In this document: piece by piece, positions 31,638-41,160 of the stretch
How the letters are laid out: every line of letters starts with the position of its first letter
Numbering within the stretch: the stretch's first letter is position 1
Position numbers and translations under genes: made by a program
Assembly: GCA_021414065.1 (NCBI GenBank)
Contig: JAIOPE010000081.1
Span: 51,027 to 115,026 of the forward strand
Reading direction: 5' to 3'
Length of the DNA stretch: 64,000 nt
Source: Planctomycetota bacterium
GTDB taxonomy: Bacteria > Planctomycetota > JAJSAM01 > JAJVHW01
Notes under the pieces: generated by a model
Database searches by the model: none
The model's input: only the letters and a program-made list of their open reading frames with translations
What the model was told of the DNA's origin: nothing

Positions 31638-33587
31638 TCAGCCGCGGAAACCGGGCGACCACGTGGCGTGAGCGTGAACCGCTTCGACGTGCGCCCTGAC
31701 GGCGGCGGCGATCGACGCAGGATCGATGCCGCACTGCTTCTTCTGGTCGCTGCGGGACCCGAACGGGATCCAGCGCTCCGGGATACCCAGGCGGCGGACG
31801 AGACGGGCATCGAGCCCGGCGTCGGCGACGGCGTCAATCACGCACGACCCGAACCCGCCCGCGAGGCCGTGGTCTTCGACCGTGACGATCGGCACGCCCG
31901 CGTCGAGCAACGAGCGCAGCAGTTCGATGTCCACCGGCTTCGCGAACCGCGCGTCGTAGACCGACACGCGGAGCGACGGCGCCAGTTCGTCGAGCGCCTT
32001 CATGGCGTCGAGCGCGCAGGTGCCGAAGGCGAAGATCGCCGCGTGCGGGTCGTGCGGGTCGGCCAGCGCCCGGGCGCGGCCGATCTCGAACGGCGGGCAG
32101 GGGTCCGACGCGAACCGATCGCTCACGGTGTCGCGCGGATAGCGGACGCACGAGATGCCGTCGTCGTAGTTCCGCATGAACTCAAGCGACGCCGCCAGAC
32201 TCGCCTCGTCCATCGCGGCCATCAGGCATGCCTTCGGGAAGACACGCAGGATGGAGACGTCGCAGAACCCGTGGTGCACCGCACCGTCGCCGCCGACGAG
32301 CCCCGCGCGGTCGAGGCAGAGCCGGACCGGAAGCCCCTGGAGCGCGACCTCCTGGAACGCCTGGTCGAAGGCGCGCTGGAGGAACGTCGAGTAGACGGCG
32401 AAGAACGGCTTCCATCCGGTCTTCGCGAGCCCCGCCATCATGTCCATCGCGTGCGACTCGCAAATTCCGGTGTCGAACGCTCGGTCGGGGAACTCGGCCA
32501 GGATCTTGTCGATGCCGGTCCCGTCGGGCATCGCGGCGGTCGCGGCGACGACCCGCGGGTCGCGGCGCATCACGTCGGCGAGAGCGGTCGCGAAGGCGGC
32601 CGTGAACGAGCGCCCCTCCTTCTTGATCTCGACGCGGCCCTCGTCGTGGACGCTGAACGGCGCGGGCGAGTGGAACCGGGTGGCGTCGTCCTCGGCGAAG
32701 CCGAAGCCCTTGCCCTTCACGGTGTGGACGTGGAGCAGCACGGGCCGATCGAGCGCCGCCGTCTCACGCAGCACGTGGACCAACCGCGGCAGGTCGTGGC
32801 CGTCCACGGGGCCGAGCGAAAGCAGGCCGAACTTCGTGAACCACGAGTCTTCGGAGACGAGGTCTTTCACGGCCTCGCCGAAGCGATGGTAGAGCCCTTC
32901 GAAGAGCGTGCCGCCCGGGAGCTTCTCGGCGAGACCGAGCGCGCGCTTCTTCGCGTCGATGTAACGCGGGTTCACGCGCAACTCGTCGAGATGCTTCGCG
33001 AGGGCGCCCTGCGGCCGGGCGATCGACATTCCGTTGTCGTTCAGCACGACGAGGAACTGACGCTTCAGCGTGCCTGCGGCGTTCAGTCCCTCCATCGCGA
33101 CGCCGTTCGCGATCGACGCGTCGCCGATGAGCGCGACGGCGTGCCGCCCGCCCGGGTTCTTCGCCGGGTCGTATCCCTCACCGTTCAGCGAGTCGCCGCG
33201 CGCCATCCCGACGGCGGTCGAGATGCTCGTTCCCGCGTGCCCGACGGAGAACAGGTCGAATCGAGACTCCGCCGGCTCCGGGAACCCTGAGATCCCGCCC
33301 GTCTGTCGCAGTGTGGCGAACCGGTCGTACCGCCCCGTGAGCAGCTTGTGCGGATAGCACTGGTGCCCCACGTCGAAGAGGAGCCGGTCGTGCCCGAAGT
33401 CGAACACGTAGTGCAGCGCCACCGTGAGCTCGACGACGCCCAGGTTCGGCGCCAGGTGCCCGCCCGACGACTTCACCTGCTCGCAGATGACGTGGCGAAT
33501 CTCGTCCGCCACCTGCTGGAGGCTCTCCACCGGGAGGGCGCGCAGGTCGTCGGGGGTCCGGAGATTCGGGAGGATCGCGTGGGCCAT
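31638..33587 (-). CDS. dxs: 1-deoxy-D-xylulose-5-phosphate synthase
   Basis: A 649-residue thiamine-diphosphate enzyme that condenses pyruvate and glyceraldehyde 3-phosphate in the first step of the MEP isoprenoid pathway. The N-terminus shows DVGHQCYPHKLLTGR, GGISGFPEPAESRFD and SVGHAGTSISTAVGMA. The ThDP-binding motif is GDASIANGVAMEGLNAAG. Around residue 375 CESHAMDMMAGLAKTGWKPF and later AFDQAFQEVALQGLPVRLCL, DRAGLVGGDGAVHHG and VTVEDHGLAGGFGSCV are diagnostic. The ATG at 33587 gives a normal N-terminus. It sits 40 nt downstream of the DUF4198-like gene. Confidence 0.95.
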   Translation of the reverse strand: MAHAILPNLRTPDDLRALPVESLQQVADEIRHVICEQVKSSGGHLAPNLGVVELTVALHYVFDFGHDRLLFDVGHQCYPHKLLTGRYDRFATLRQTGGISGFPEPAESRFDLFSVGHAGTSISTAVGMARGDSLNGEGYDPAKNPGGRHAVALIGDASIANGVAMEGLNAAGTLKRQFLVVLNDNGMSIARPQGALAKHLDELRVNPRYIDAKKRALGLAEKLPGGTLFEGLYHRFGEAVKDLVSEDSWFTKFGLLSLGPVDGHDLPRLVHVLRETAALDRPVLLHVHTVKGKGFGFAEDDATRFHSPAPFSVHDEGRVEIKKEGRSFTAAFATALADVMRRDPRVVAATAAMPDGTGIDKILAEFPDRAFDTGICESHAMDMMAGLAKTGWKPFFAVYSTFLQRAFDQAFQEVALQGLPVRLCLDRAGLVGGDGAVHHGFCDVSILRVFPKACLMAAMDEASLAASLEFMRNYDDGISCVRYPRDTVSDRFASDPCPPFEIGRARALADPHDPHAAIFAFGTCALDAMKALDELAPSLRVSVYDARFAKPVDIELLRSLLDAGVPIVTVEDHGLAGGFGSCVIDAVADAGLDARLVRRLGIPERWIPFGSRSDQKKQCGIDPASIAAAVRAHVEAVHAHATWSPGFRG

Positions 33588-33627
33588 CGAACCGGCCGAG
33601 GATAGCTGTCCGCGGTCCGGCGCCCCG

Positions 33628-34470
33628 CTACTTCGTGCCGGGCGCGGCCGGAACGGTCGCCGCAGGTTCCGGGATCTCGAACGTGAGCGAGGCCCACCAG
33701 CTCTCCCAGTCGGCGAAGGTCTTCGTCACGTCCGACCGGACCATGTGCACGCCGCCGACGAACCACGCTCCGGCGCGCGGGAGCTTCAGCTTCACGCGTC
33801 CCTCGGCGTCGGTGCGAGACTCGACCGAGGGCTCTGCCTCGGCCGCGGACAGCGCCCGGACGAGCACGCCCGCGACGGGCTTCGAGTCGAACAGCACTTG
33901 GAACGGGATCTCGTCGCCCGGCGCGGCGCGCGTCGGGTTCTTCTCGGGGAGGATCTCGATTCGGAAGCCGAGCGCCTTCGCGTGGCCGTCGCGTTGGGGG
34001 GTGCCCGCCTGCACGAACGCCTTCGCGCAGCGGACGTAGATCTCGCGCCCCTTCGCCGCGCTCTCGCCGAGCGCGGCGCGCTCCTCGATCACGTGCTCCA
34101 GGCCCTCGGACTTCAGATACGCCTCGAACTTCACGGCATCCAGAGCGACCGACGCCGGCTTGCTCCGGAACCCGGCGATCCAGAGGCCGTCGTCGTCCGG
34201 CTTGAACACGCCGGCCGGATCGGCGCCGCTCGCTCCCACGATCGCCTGCTCTTGGCCGTCCGGACCCCGCGCGACGAACGTGTCGATCCGCGCGTCGTCG
34301 CGCTTGCGCGCCTCACCCTTCGGCGCTCGCCCGTTCATCAGCCGGATGGAGACTTCCTCGCCGACCTTCGGACGCCACCCCGAGGGCGTGAGCCAGAAAT
34401 CGTTGGCCCACGCGGAGACGGCTGCGAGTGCGAGCACCACGGCTGCGGACGCACGGCGGGCGGCGGTCAT
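33628..34470 (-). CDS. DUF4198-family secreted protein
   Basis: A 280-residue protein with a signal peptide (RRASAAVVLALAAVSAWAND) followed by the DUF4198 (NikM-like) signature FWLTPSGWRPKVGEEVSIRL. The C-terminal half is an Ig-like beta domain (PGDEIPFQVLFDSKPVAGVL, TDAEGRVKLKLPRAGAWFVG). Members are often linked to nickel or cobalt uptake or to metal-stress operons. Its ATG overlaps the stop of the upstream TPR lipoprotein gene by 4 nt (ATGA), making the two translationally coupled. An operon partner of the DUF4331 gene, it is inferred to act in an extracytoplasmic process together with it. Confidence 0.88.
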   Translation of the reverse strand: MTAARRASAAVVLALAAVSAWANDFWLTPSGWRPKVGEEVSIRLMNGRAPKGEARKRDDARIDTFVARGPDGQEQAIVGASGADPAGVFKPDDDGLWIAGFRSKPASVALDAVKFEAYLKSEGLEHVIEERAALGESAAKGREIYVRCAKAFVQAGTPQRDGHAKALGFRIEILPEKNPTRAAPGDEIPFQVLFDSKPVAGVLVRALSAAEAEPSVESRTDAEGRVKLKLPRAGAWFVGGVHMVRSDVTKTFADWESWWASLTFEIPEPAATVPAAPGTK

Positions 34471-35747
34471 CTCGGGAACTCCTTCGCCAGATCGGCGGGC
34501 ACGAACGTCGGGTGGATCGCGCGGAGCCGGGCGACGTCCTCCGCGGCGGCGTCGCGGCGGCCGAGCGCGAGTGCGACGCGCGCCGAAGTCTCCAGGATCA
34601 ACGGGGTCCGCGTCCCCATCCGCCGGGCCTCGGTCACGGCCGCCGCGGCGTCGGCGGGCCGAGCGAGAGCGAGCAGCACACGTGCCCGGACGGCATGGTT
34701 CTGCGGCGTCGGCCGCACCGCGACGGCCGCGTCGATCAGTTCCAGCGCGTGCGCGAGGTCGGCGTTCGCATTCGCGGCGCTCGGCGCACGAGCGATCAGG
34801 TCGGCGAGCTCGGCGCCGTAGACGTCCGGATGCGCCTCGCACGCCGCCCGCACGACGAGCGCGGCACGAGCCGCCGCCGCGTGATCTCCGCGAAGCGCTG
34901 CAATCTGCGCGCGCTGGGCGAGTTCCCGGGGTGCGGGCCGAAGCGTCGCCGCGGCCGTCGCCAGCCGATCCGCGTCCGCGAGGCGCCCGTCCGCCGCAGC
35001 GACGTCGGCCAAGCCTCCGATCCCAGGCCCGTAGTCCGGGCACGACGTGACGGCGCGTTCGAAGTCCGCACGGGCGTCGTCGATGCGTCCCGCGCGGAAC
35101 GCAATCGCCCCCGCCGCGACGTGACACGCTGCGACTTCGTGCGGGAGCATACCGGCCGCGGCAGCCGCGCGGGCCGCGTTGCGCGCTCGCTCCGCCGCGT
35201 TCGGTCCGTCGCCGCGAAGTTCGACGAACCGGGCCCGCACGAGCATCGCCGCCGCGTCGGGCTCGCCGCCCCCAAGCGCGCCTGCCTCCTTCTCGGCGCG
35301 GCCCCAACGCCCCGCATCGAATGCGGCGGAAGCCGCCGCCGCCGACACCTGTGCCGCGCCGCCGTGGGCCTCCGCGAATGCGTCGCACACGAGGAGCGCG
35401 TCCGCATCGCGGTGCATCGCCGAGAGCGCGCGGACGAGCAGCGCCGTGGCCTGCGCGTTCGCCGGGTCGATGGCGAGGGACCTGCGCGCGGCGACCTCGG
35501 CGCGCGCGAGGTCGGCAACGTCGCCGTGCAGGTCGAAGGCACGAACGCGAAGATGCGCAAGCACCGCCCACGAGCCGGAGTCCCGCTCATCCTCGGCCAC
35601 ACGCCGCTCGAACAGGGCGATCGCCGGGTCTGCCGGGGACTGCCGAGGCACCGGAACAGTCCCGCCAGGGGATGCCGACGGGGCCGTCTTCGAACACGCG
35701 GACACGGGGAGAGCCAGAAGCAGAGCGGCGACCGCGACCGCCCGCAC
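34467..35747 (-). CDS. TPR-rich lipoprotein
   Basis: A 426-residue protein, starting at GTG 35747 with a lipoprotein signal (AVAVAALLLALPVSAC). The rest is Ala-rich tetratricopeptide-like helices: phrases such as ARRSLAIDPANAQATALLVR, GRIDDARADFERAVTSCPDY and RLATAAATLRPAPRELAQRA. It is a protein-interaction scaffold, probably at the periplasmic face. Its start overlaps the DUF4331 stop by 1 nt (TAGTG) and its stop overlaps the DUF4198 start, so all three genes form one coupled unit. Confidence 0.85.
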   Translation of the reverse strand: MRAVAVAALLLALPVSACSKTAPSASPGGTVPVPRQSPADPAIALFERRVAEDERDSGSWAVLAHLRVRAFDLHGDVADLARAEVAARRSLAIDPANAQATALLVRALSAMHRDADALLVCDAFAEAHGGAAQVSAAAASAAFDAGRWGRAEKEAGALGGGEPDAAAMLVRARFVELRGDGPNAAERARNAARAAAAAGMLPHEVAACHVAAGAIAFRAGRIDDARADFERAVTSCPDYGPGIGGLADVAAADGRLADADRLATAAATLRPAPRELAQRAQIAALRGDHAAAARAALVVRAACEAHPDVYGAELADLIARAPSAANANADLAHALELIDAAVAVRPTPQNHAVRARVLLALARPADAAAAVTEARRMGTRTPLILETSARVALALGRRDAAAEDVARLRAIHPTFVPADLAKEFPR

Positions 35748-36760
35748 TACGGATTGGCCGGGGCGAGGTACGGAAACACGCTCTGGAACGCCGAGTCGTT
35801 CGCAACGTAGTCGGTGGTGATGTCGTTGGCGCTCACCAGCGCCAGGGTGAAGTCGATCGCGTCGTCGTCGAGCTTGCGGCCGTTGCCCGCCGCGAACCCC
35901 GTGGTGGCGCCGAGCGAGAACGGGAGCACGTCCGGCAGCAGAGCGTTCGCGACGTCGGTCACGCCGGTCTGGTTGCCGTTGCGGAACGCGACGATCCGAC
36001 CGAAGACGTCCGAGCGGATGGTCTTCACGTCGTCCTTCGGTTGAATCTGGTTGAAGAGATCGCGCCTGGGCCCCGGCACGAGGAACGCCGACGTTCCGGG
36101 CCGCCCGACGCGGTCGATCTGCTTCTTCCCCCGGAGCGACGACGCCCAGACGCGGAGACCCGTGTTCGGGCCGAACTCGCCGTTCGCGACGTCGATGACG
36201 ATCGCCAGCGTGTTCATGCCGCGGAAGAAGTTCCGGGCGTTCGCGAGGACGTACTTGTTGCCGGCCTTGTGAGCCATCAGGTCGAAGAAGCACGGGTCGT
36301 CGAACAGCCCGGCCGTGCACCGCGTGCCGTTTGCAAGGGTGAACGTCTGGTTGGTTGTGCCCTTCGACTTGAACGACTTGCCGCGCCCCTTGTACGCGAC
36401 CGCCACGGACTGGGTACCGTCGATCGTCGGCTCGCCGAACGTGAACGAGTGGACGTCCTCTTCGACGCTGTCGCCGTTCAGGTCCACGTTGATTCGGTAC
36501 GTTGACTTCGTGGCGAACGTGGTGCTGCCGGTGATCCCCGCGAGCGGACTCATCGTCGCGATCATGACCGTGCGCGCCGGGTTCTCGGGCGACGTGAACA
36601 CATAGAGGTCGTTCAGGTCGAGTTGCGAGTTGATCCGCGCGAGCGGCGAATCGCCGTGGTCGCACGCCTCGAGTCGCGCCGACGCGGGCGGTCCTGCAAT
36701 CGGAACGGCCAACGCGACGGCACCCAGCGTGAGAACGGACACGAGAAGAGACGTGCGCAT
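35747..36760 (-). CDS. DUF4331-family secreted protein
   Basis: A 337-residue exported protein (signal peptide LLVSVLTLGAVALAVPIAGP). The body follows the DUF4331 pattern: HGDSPLARINSQLDLNDLYV, FTSPENPARTVMIATMSPLA, YRINVDLNGDSVEEDVHSFT, FAGLFDDPCFFDL-like AGLFDDPCFFDLMAHKAG, GMNTLAIVIDV and RPGTSAFLVPGP. The function of the family is unknown, and members are common in secreted sets of environmental bacteria. It is the first gene of the coupled DUF4331-TPR-DUF4198 unit. The upstream 140 bp to the divergent radical SAM gene probably carries both promoters. Confidence 0.9.
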   Translation of the reverse strand: MRTSLLVSVLTLGAVALAVPIAGPPASARLEACDHGDSPLARINSQLDLNDLYVFTSPENPARTVMIATMSPLAGITGSTTFATKSTYRINVDLNGDSVEEDVHSFTFGEPTIDGTQSVAVAYKGRGKSFKSKGTTNQTFTLANGTRCTAGLFDDPCFFDLMAHKAGNKYVLANARNFFRGMNTLAIVIDVANGEFGPNTGLRVWASSLRGKKQIDRVGRPGTSAFLVPGPRRDLFNQIQPKDDVKTIRSDVFGRIVAFRNGNQTGVTDVANALLPDVLPFSLGATTGFAAGNGRKLDDDAIDFTLALVSANDITTDYVANDSAFQSVFPYLAPANP

Positions 36761-36899
36761 GCGGAACCTCCCGGTCGCGCAAATCTACCCCCGTGCGTCG
36801 GCGCGGGACAACAAGGGTGCGGATTCCGGCCCCACGCAGTCGCACGTCGGTCCCCCTCGCCCGCTTCGCGAGCGCCGCGATCCGTGCGACGATCCGGCG

Positions 36900-37793
36900 A
36901 TGTCGATCCGCTACGAAGGCACCGTCTACCGCCCGCCCTCAGAGGCCGACAGCCTGATCCTCCAAGTCACGATCGGCTGCTCGTACAACGACTGCGCGTT
37001 CTGCGGGATGTATCGCGACAAGAAGTTCCGCGTGCGCCGGATCGACGAGATCCGCGCCGAGATCGAACACGTGCGGGCCGCCGCGGGCCGACGGACGGAC
37101 GCCGTGCGCAAGGTGTTCCTCGCCGACGGCGACGCGCTCATCGCCCCGCCGAAGTATCTGCACGAGGTGCTCGATGCGTTGCGCGCGGCGTTCCCGTCGC
37201 TCCGCCGCGTGTCGTGCTACGCATCGCCGCAGGCCCTCGACGTCCGGTCCGTCGAGCAGATGGCGGCGCTCCGCGAAGCCGGGCTCGGGCAGTACTACCT
37301 CGGCGTCGAGAGCGGGCACGACGACGTCCTGCGCCGCATGACGAAAGGCGTGGACGCCGCGGAGATGGTGCGCGTCGCCGCGAAGGCCACCGACGCCGGC
37401 GTGAAGCTCTCGACGATGATCCTGCTCGGCGCGGGCGGCGCCGCGCTGTCGCTGGAGCACGCTCGCGCGTCGGCTGCCGTGATCAACAAGATCCAGCCGC
37501 GATTCGTCAGCACGCTCGTCGTCACGCCGGTCGAAGGCACGCCTCTCTTCGATGAGGCGATGCGCGGCGCATTCGAGGACATGGACCCGGCGGCGATCAC
37601 GCGCGAACTGCGCGAGTTCGTCGCGGGGCTCGAGCTCCGCAGCTCCGTCTTCCGCGCAAACCACGCAAGCAACTGGCTCCCGATCGGCGGCACGCTCCCG
37701 AAGGACAAGGCTGCGATCCTCGCGATGCTCGACGACGCGCTCCGGTCGCCCGACGACGCACCGTTCGTCCCGGACGCGTGGCGCGGGTTGTAA
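36900..37793 (+). CDS. Radical SAM enzyme
   Basis: A 297-residue protein of the radical SAM superfamily. The cluster motif is CSYNDCAFC (CX4CX2C), as seen in a group of small Elp3/YgiQ-like radical SAM proteins (family phrase CxYNxCxFC), preceded by LILQVTIG. Later landmarks are KVFLADGDALIAPPKYLHEV, GLGQYYLGVESGHDDVLRRM (strand with the Glu-Ser-Gly pattern) and AGVKLSTMILLGAGG. The substrate is unknown. The start at 36900 gives a natural N-terminus; upstream in-frame codons would run into a divergent promoter region. Confidence 0.9.
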   Translation: MSIRYEGTVYRPPSEADSLILQVTIGCSYNDCAFCGMYRDKKFRVRRIDEIRAEIEHVRAAAGRRTDAVRKVFLADGDALIAPPKYLHEVLDALRAAFPSLRRVSCYASPQALDVRSVEQMAALREAGLGQYYLGVESGHDDVLRRMTKGVDAAEMVRVAAKATDAGVKLSTMILLGAGGAALSLEHARASAAVINKIQPRFVSTLVVTPVEGTPLFDEAMRGAFEDMDPAAITRELREFVAGLELRSSVFRANHASNWLPIGGTLPKDKAAILAMLDDALRSPDDAPFVPDAWRGL

Positions 37794-37796
37794 ACG

Positions 37797-39827
37797 TCAC
37801 TTCGTCTCGCGCGGGAACCACTTCTTCGCCAACGCCTCGCGCCCGAGCGCGGTCGTGCCGCAGCGGCGGATGAGCGCCTTGTAGAAGCGGTCCGCGCCCT
37901 TCGGATCGTGCCACGCCACCCAGCAACCGGCCTCCCGGAGCCACGCCGCCGTCGCGACGTCTTCGTCCGGCATGAGCGCGGCGGCCTCCCATGCAAGGTC
38001 CATTGCGAGATAGCGATAATGCCAGCGCTTCATCGGCGTTACCGCCGCAGCGGCGGCGCGCGCGGCGATCTCAGGCGGCACCGCGTCCGGCGCGTCGTCG
38101 CCGAGTTCGAACGACCCGCCGACGGCGGCCCAGTCGGGTGCCGTCTCCGTGCCGATCAAGTCGATCCCGTCCTGACGCAGCGCCCGCGCAGCCGCCATCA
38201 GCGACGAGGTCCGCGCGTCACGGGCACGTGCGGCATCGCGTCCCGCGGCGAGTTCCGCGACGTAGGTCTGCGCTTTCGCGCGGATGCCTTCCGGGTAGTG
38301 CGGCATCGCGTCGGCCCATCGGCCGGCCCGCGCGAGACGTCGTGCGAGAAGGTAGTGAAGCGCGGCGGACGAGATCGTGTCGCTCGGTTCCCACACGGAG
38401 ACGCTGGGGCTGCCCTCGGCCCGCGGATGGCGGGCGGCGACGAACTCGCGGAGTTCGTCCACCGTGAGCACGCGCTCCGCCACGAACGCCGCGTCGAGCC
38501 AGTCGCCGGCCTTCACGAGCAGGTCGAGCGACGCCACGAAGTCCCCGCGTCGCAGCTCCACCGCGCCGTTCTCTGCGAGCAGTCGCAGTGCGGGCGAGAT
38601 CCCGTACTTGTCGTCGTCCCCGTCGTACTGGACGTCGCCCCACTCCTCATCGGACGGGAACCCTCGCGCTGCCTCGGCGAGACGGCCGGACGCCTCCTGC
38701 AGACGTCCCTCGCGGAGCAGCAGTTTGGCTTCGACCCACGGGACGAGCGGAGAGCGCGTCGTCGTGCGGGCGAGCCAACGCCGGGCGCCGTCGAAGTCCC
38801 CGGCTGCGTACGAGATCCACGCGAGACGGTCGGCGTCGGCGACGGACTGTGCCGCCACGGACTCGATCGCGCCGAGCCAGGTCCGCACGATGTCGGACTC
38901 GGGATCGAGTTCGTCGCAGCCCCGCGGGCCACCGCGCGTGACGACGTAGACGGTTCCGAGCCGACGCGTGAGAGGATCGGCTGCGACGTCCTGCACCCAC
39001 TCCGGCCGCGTGAACGCAGTGCGCAGCACCGTCAGCACCGACGACGAGTCGCCCTGGGCCTGGTAAAGCGTGAGGGCGCGGACGAACTCGCGGGAACGGT
39101 AGCGGGCCCTCGCCTCCCAACCGACGGCCGCCGACGCGAGTCCGAGCGGATCCGGCGCGCCGTTCCGCACGAGTTCGCGCAACGACGTGAACCACGCGAT
39201 CGCCTCCGCGGGCTTCTCGTCCACGAGACTGCGACCGAGCATGTACTCGGCCCAGACGGCGCGGGGTCGGCGCTCGTCGGGAGGCAGTGCGACGACCGCG
39301 CGCCACGCGGTTCGGGCCGCTGCGACATCGCCGACCGCCCACGCCGCGGCGCCCCGTAGGTAGAGGTCGAACGCGGCCGGAAGTCCCGCCGGCGGCGTCG
39401 GCGCGGTCTGCTGCGCAACCGTGACCGGGTACTTGAGCCGACGCTCCCAGTCCCGACGCTCCTGCCGCTCCGCGACTTCGCGGAGGTTCGCCCGCCACAC
39501 GCGGAGCGCGGCGACCGTGCGCCGCCGGGAATCCGCCGCGTCGCCGCGCGCCCGCAGCGCCGCCTCGACGTCGCGCACGTCCTCGACGTCGGTGAGCGCG
39601 TCGAACTTCGGCGGGAGCTTGCTCTCCGGGATGTCCGGCTTCGGGATGCGCGCCATCTCGCGGTCGAACTGCAGCGCCGGGAGCGACTGCAACTGCTCGC
39701 CACGGTCGGAGATGACTTGGTTCGGGAACCACGGACTGCACGCCTGCGCGCCGCCGGAGACGTCGAACACGAGCACGATCGAGGCGGAGACCGCCGCGCC
39801 GAGCAGGAACCGTTCAATGAACCGCAT
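37797..39827 (-). CDS. Large secreted TPR/helical-repeat protein
   Basis: A 676-residue protein starting MRFIERFLLGAAVSASIVLV, a signal anchor or signal peptide ending in GGAQACSPWF. The rest is helical repeat structure of TPR/SEL1 character (AAAWAVGDVAAARTAWRAVV, AEAIAWFTSLRELVRNGAPD, LLAENGAVELRRGDFVASLD). No enzyme motif is seen. Its start overlaps the 3' end of the DUF3142-like gene by 14 nt (39814-39827), so the two are co-transcribed and may encode partners. Its stop lies 4 nt from the convergent radical SAM gene stop. Confidence 0.78.
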   Translation of the reverse strand: MRFIERFLLGAAVSASIVLVFDVSGGAQACSPWFPNQVISDRGEQLQSLPALQFDREMARIPKPDIPESKLPPKFDALTDVEDVRDVEAALRARGDAADSRRRTVAALRVWRANLREVAERQERRDWERRLKYPVTVAQQTAPTPPAGLPAAFDLYLRGAAAWAVGDVAAARTAWRAVVALPPDERRPRAVWAEYMLGRSLVDEKPAEAIAWFTSLRELVRNGAPDPLGLASAAVGWEARARYRSREFVRALTLYQAQGDSSSVLTVLRTAFTRPEWVQDVAADPLTRRLGTVYVVTRGGPRGCDELDPESDIVRTWLGAIESVAAQSVADADRLAWISYAAGDFDGARRWLARTTTRSPLVPWVEAKLLLREGRLQEASGRLAEAARGFPSDEEWGDVQYDGDDDKYGISPALRLLAENGAVELRRGDFVASLDLLVKAGDWLDAAFVAERVLTVDELREFVAARHPRAEGSPSVSVWEPSDTISSAALHYLLARRLARAGRWADAMPHYPEGIRAKAQTYVAELAAGRDAARARDARTSSLMAAARALRQDGIDLIGTETAPDWAAVGGSFELGDDAPDAVPPEIAARAAAAAVTPMKRWHYRYLAMDLAWEAAALMPDEDVATAAWLREAGCWVAWHDPKGADRFYKALIRRCGTTALGREALAKKWFPRETK

Positions 39828-41091
39828 CGACCGTCACCTCCGCCGCGCCGTCGAAGCGCAGCCACGCCACCAGACGATCCGAACCCGCCGCAACGCGCGC
39901 GCCCGCCGCGGGGCGCAGGAGCACCCGCCTCTCGCCGACGTCGCTCGCGACGAACCCAGCGAATGCGTCCGACGCGATCAGGCGGGCGCCGGTCCACCGC
40001 ACGTCGATGGCCGCGGGCGTCGCGCCGTCGATGCGACCCGAATTGCGAACACGCACCTCTGCCAGCGCCGGATCGCGGCGTTCCACCGTCGAGACGACCT
40101 CCGCGCGCGGAACCTTGCCGCGCCGCACGCTACGCAACGCATCGGCGGTCCAGTTCCGACGGTCCCCGGGCATCGGAAGCCGGTACCAGATCGCGCCGCG
40201 CAGGAACTCCGGGCGGTCGGCCGTCCAGCCGCGGACGAGCGAGGCGATCGCGTCCGGGTCGGCCGAGACATCGACCGTCGTCGATCCCCGGGGCCACGCC
40301 CGTGGTTCCGCTTCGGCCGAGATGCCGGCGAGAGATCCGTCCCGCCGGAACGCCGCGACGTAGCCGTACGTGGGCAGCGCGACAAGGAACGGCACGCCGA
40401 CAGCGGCCGCGCGCTCGACGTCACGCACGGCTCGCGCCGGATCGACGAGCGCGCGCACGTCACCCGAGCCGCGAGGCGCCTCGAGGGAATGGACCTGCAG
40501 CACGAAGCCGTCGGACGCCTGCGCGAGTCCGGGGAAGTCGTCGCTCCGGAGCCACGTCGGCAGCGCGGTGAACGTCACGGGCGTGGGCGCCGCCTCGCGA
40601 CGCAGGATCTCGATCCAGCGGCGGTACCCGGGGAGTTTCGATGTCGCGCAGTCGAAGTCGATCTGAAGCTCCGACGGCGTCACGCCCCGGCTGCGGGCGT
40701 CGTCGAGCAGGCGCACTGCGGTGGCGACGACGCAGCGGGTCGCGTCGGACGTTCCGTCGAATGGGCCGGGCCATGAGCCCACGCGAAGCGCAATGCCGGG
40801 CGCTTCGCCGGCGGCGCAGGCCGCAAGGTCGGTCTCCGCGCGCGCGACGTCGGGCCGCCCGTCGCGCCACGCGATCTCCGCCCCGAGCACCACCAGACGC
40901 GCGAACTCCGGGGCCTGCGTTCGGACCGACGCCGACACGCCGTCGCCCCAGGATCGTTGCCAGACATACGCTTCGTCGCGAAGCGGCCCCGCCGCGCGCG
41001 CCACGGGAGCACCGGGCCCGGCGACGCTCGCCGCAATCGCGGTGAGAACTGCGAGAGCGCACGGCGGGCGCCAGGCGCGAAAGGCGTACAT
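39814..41091 (-). CDS. DUF3142-like secreted protein (TIM-barrel fold expected)
   Basis: A 425-residue protein with an N-terminal signal peptide (ALAVLTAIAASVAGPGAPVA). The core matches the DUF3142 pattern: EAYVWQRSWGDGVSASVRTQ, RLVVLGAEIAW, PSELQIDFDCATSKLPGYRR, FTALPTWLRSDDFPGLAQAS and GFVLQVHSLEAP, typical of a glycosidase-like (beta/alpha) barrel. The acid QIDFDC could be part of the active site. The C-terminal about 100 residues are a beta domain. No catalytic activity is established for the family. It is the first gene of an operon with the TPR protein. Confidence 0.8.
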   Translation of the reverse strand: MYAFRAWRPPCALAVLTAIAASVAGPGAPVARAAGPLRDEAYVWQRSWGDGVSASVRTQAPEFARLVVLGAEIAWRDGRPDVARAETDLAACAAGEAPGIALRVGSWPGPFDGTSDATRCVVATAVRLLDDARSRGVTPSELQIDFDCATSKLPGYRRWIEILRREAAPTPVTFTALPTWLRSDDFPGLAQASDGFVLQVHSLEAPRGSGDVRALVDPARAVRDVERAAAVGVPFLVALPTYGYVAAFRRDGSLAGISAEAEPRAWPRGSTTVDVSADPDAIASLVRGWTADRPEFLRGAIWYRLPMPGDRRNWTADALRSVRRGKVPRAEVVSTVERRDPALAEVRVRNSGRIDGATPAAIDVRWTGARLIASDAFAGFVASDVGERRVLLRPAAGARVAAGSDRLVAWLRFDGAAEVTVDAVH

Positions 41092-41160
41092 CGACCGACT
41101 TGCTGAGCGAACGACACGTCCCGGGGGTGGGCCGCAGAGTCTACACGATCGCCGTCGGCT

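Noticed and set aside
33628..35571. A 647-codon frame that appears to fuse a long Arg-rich region to the DUF4198 protein.
   Set aside because: The first part is a shadow of the TPR lipoprotein. The DUF4198 gene has its own signal peptide and an ATGA-coupled start at 34470.
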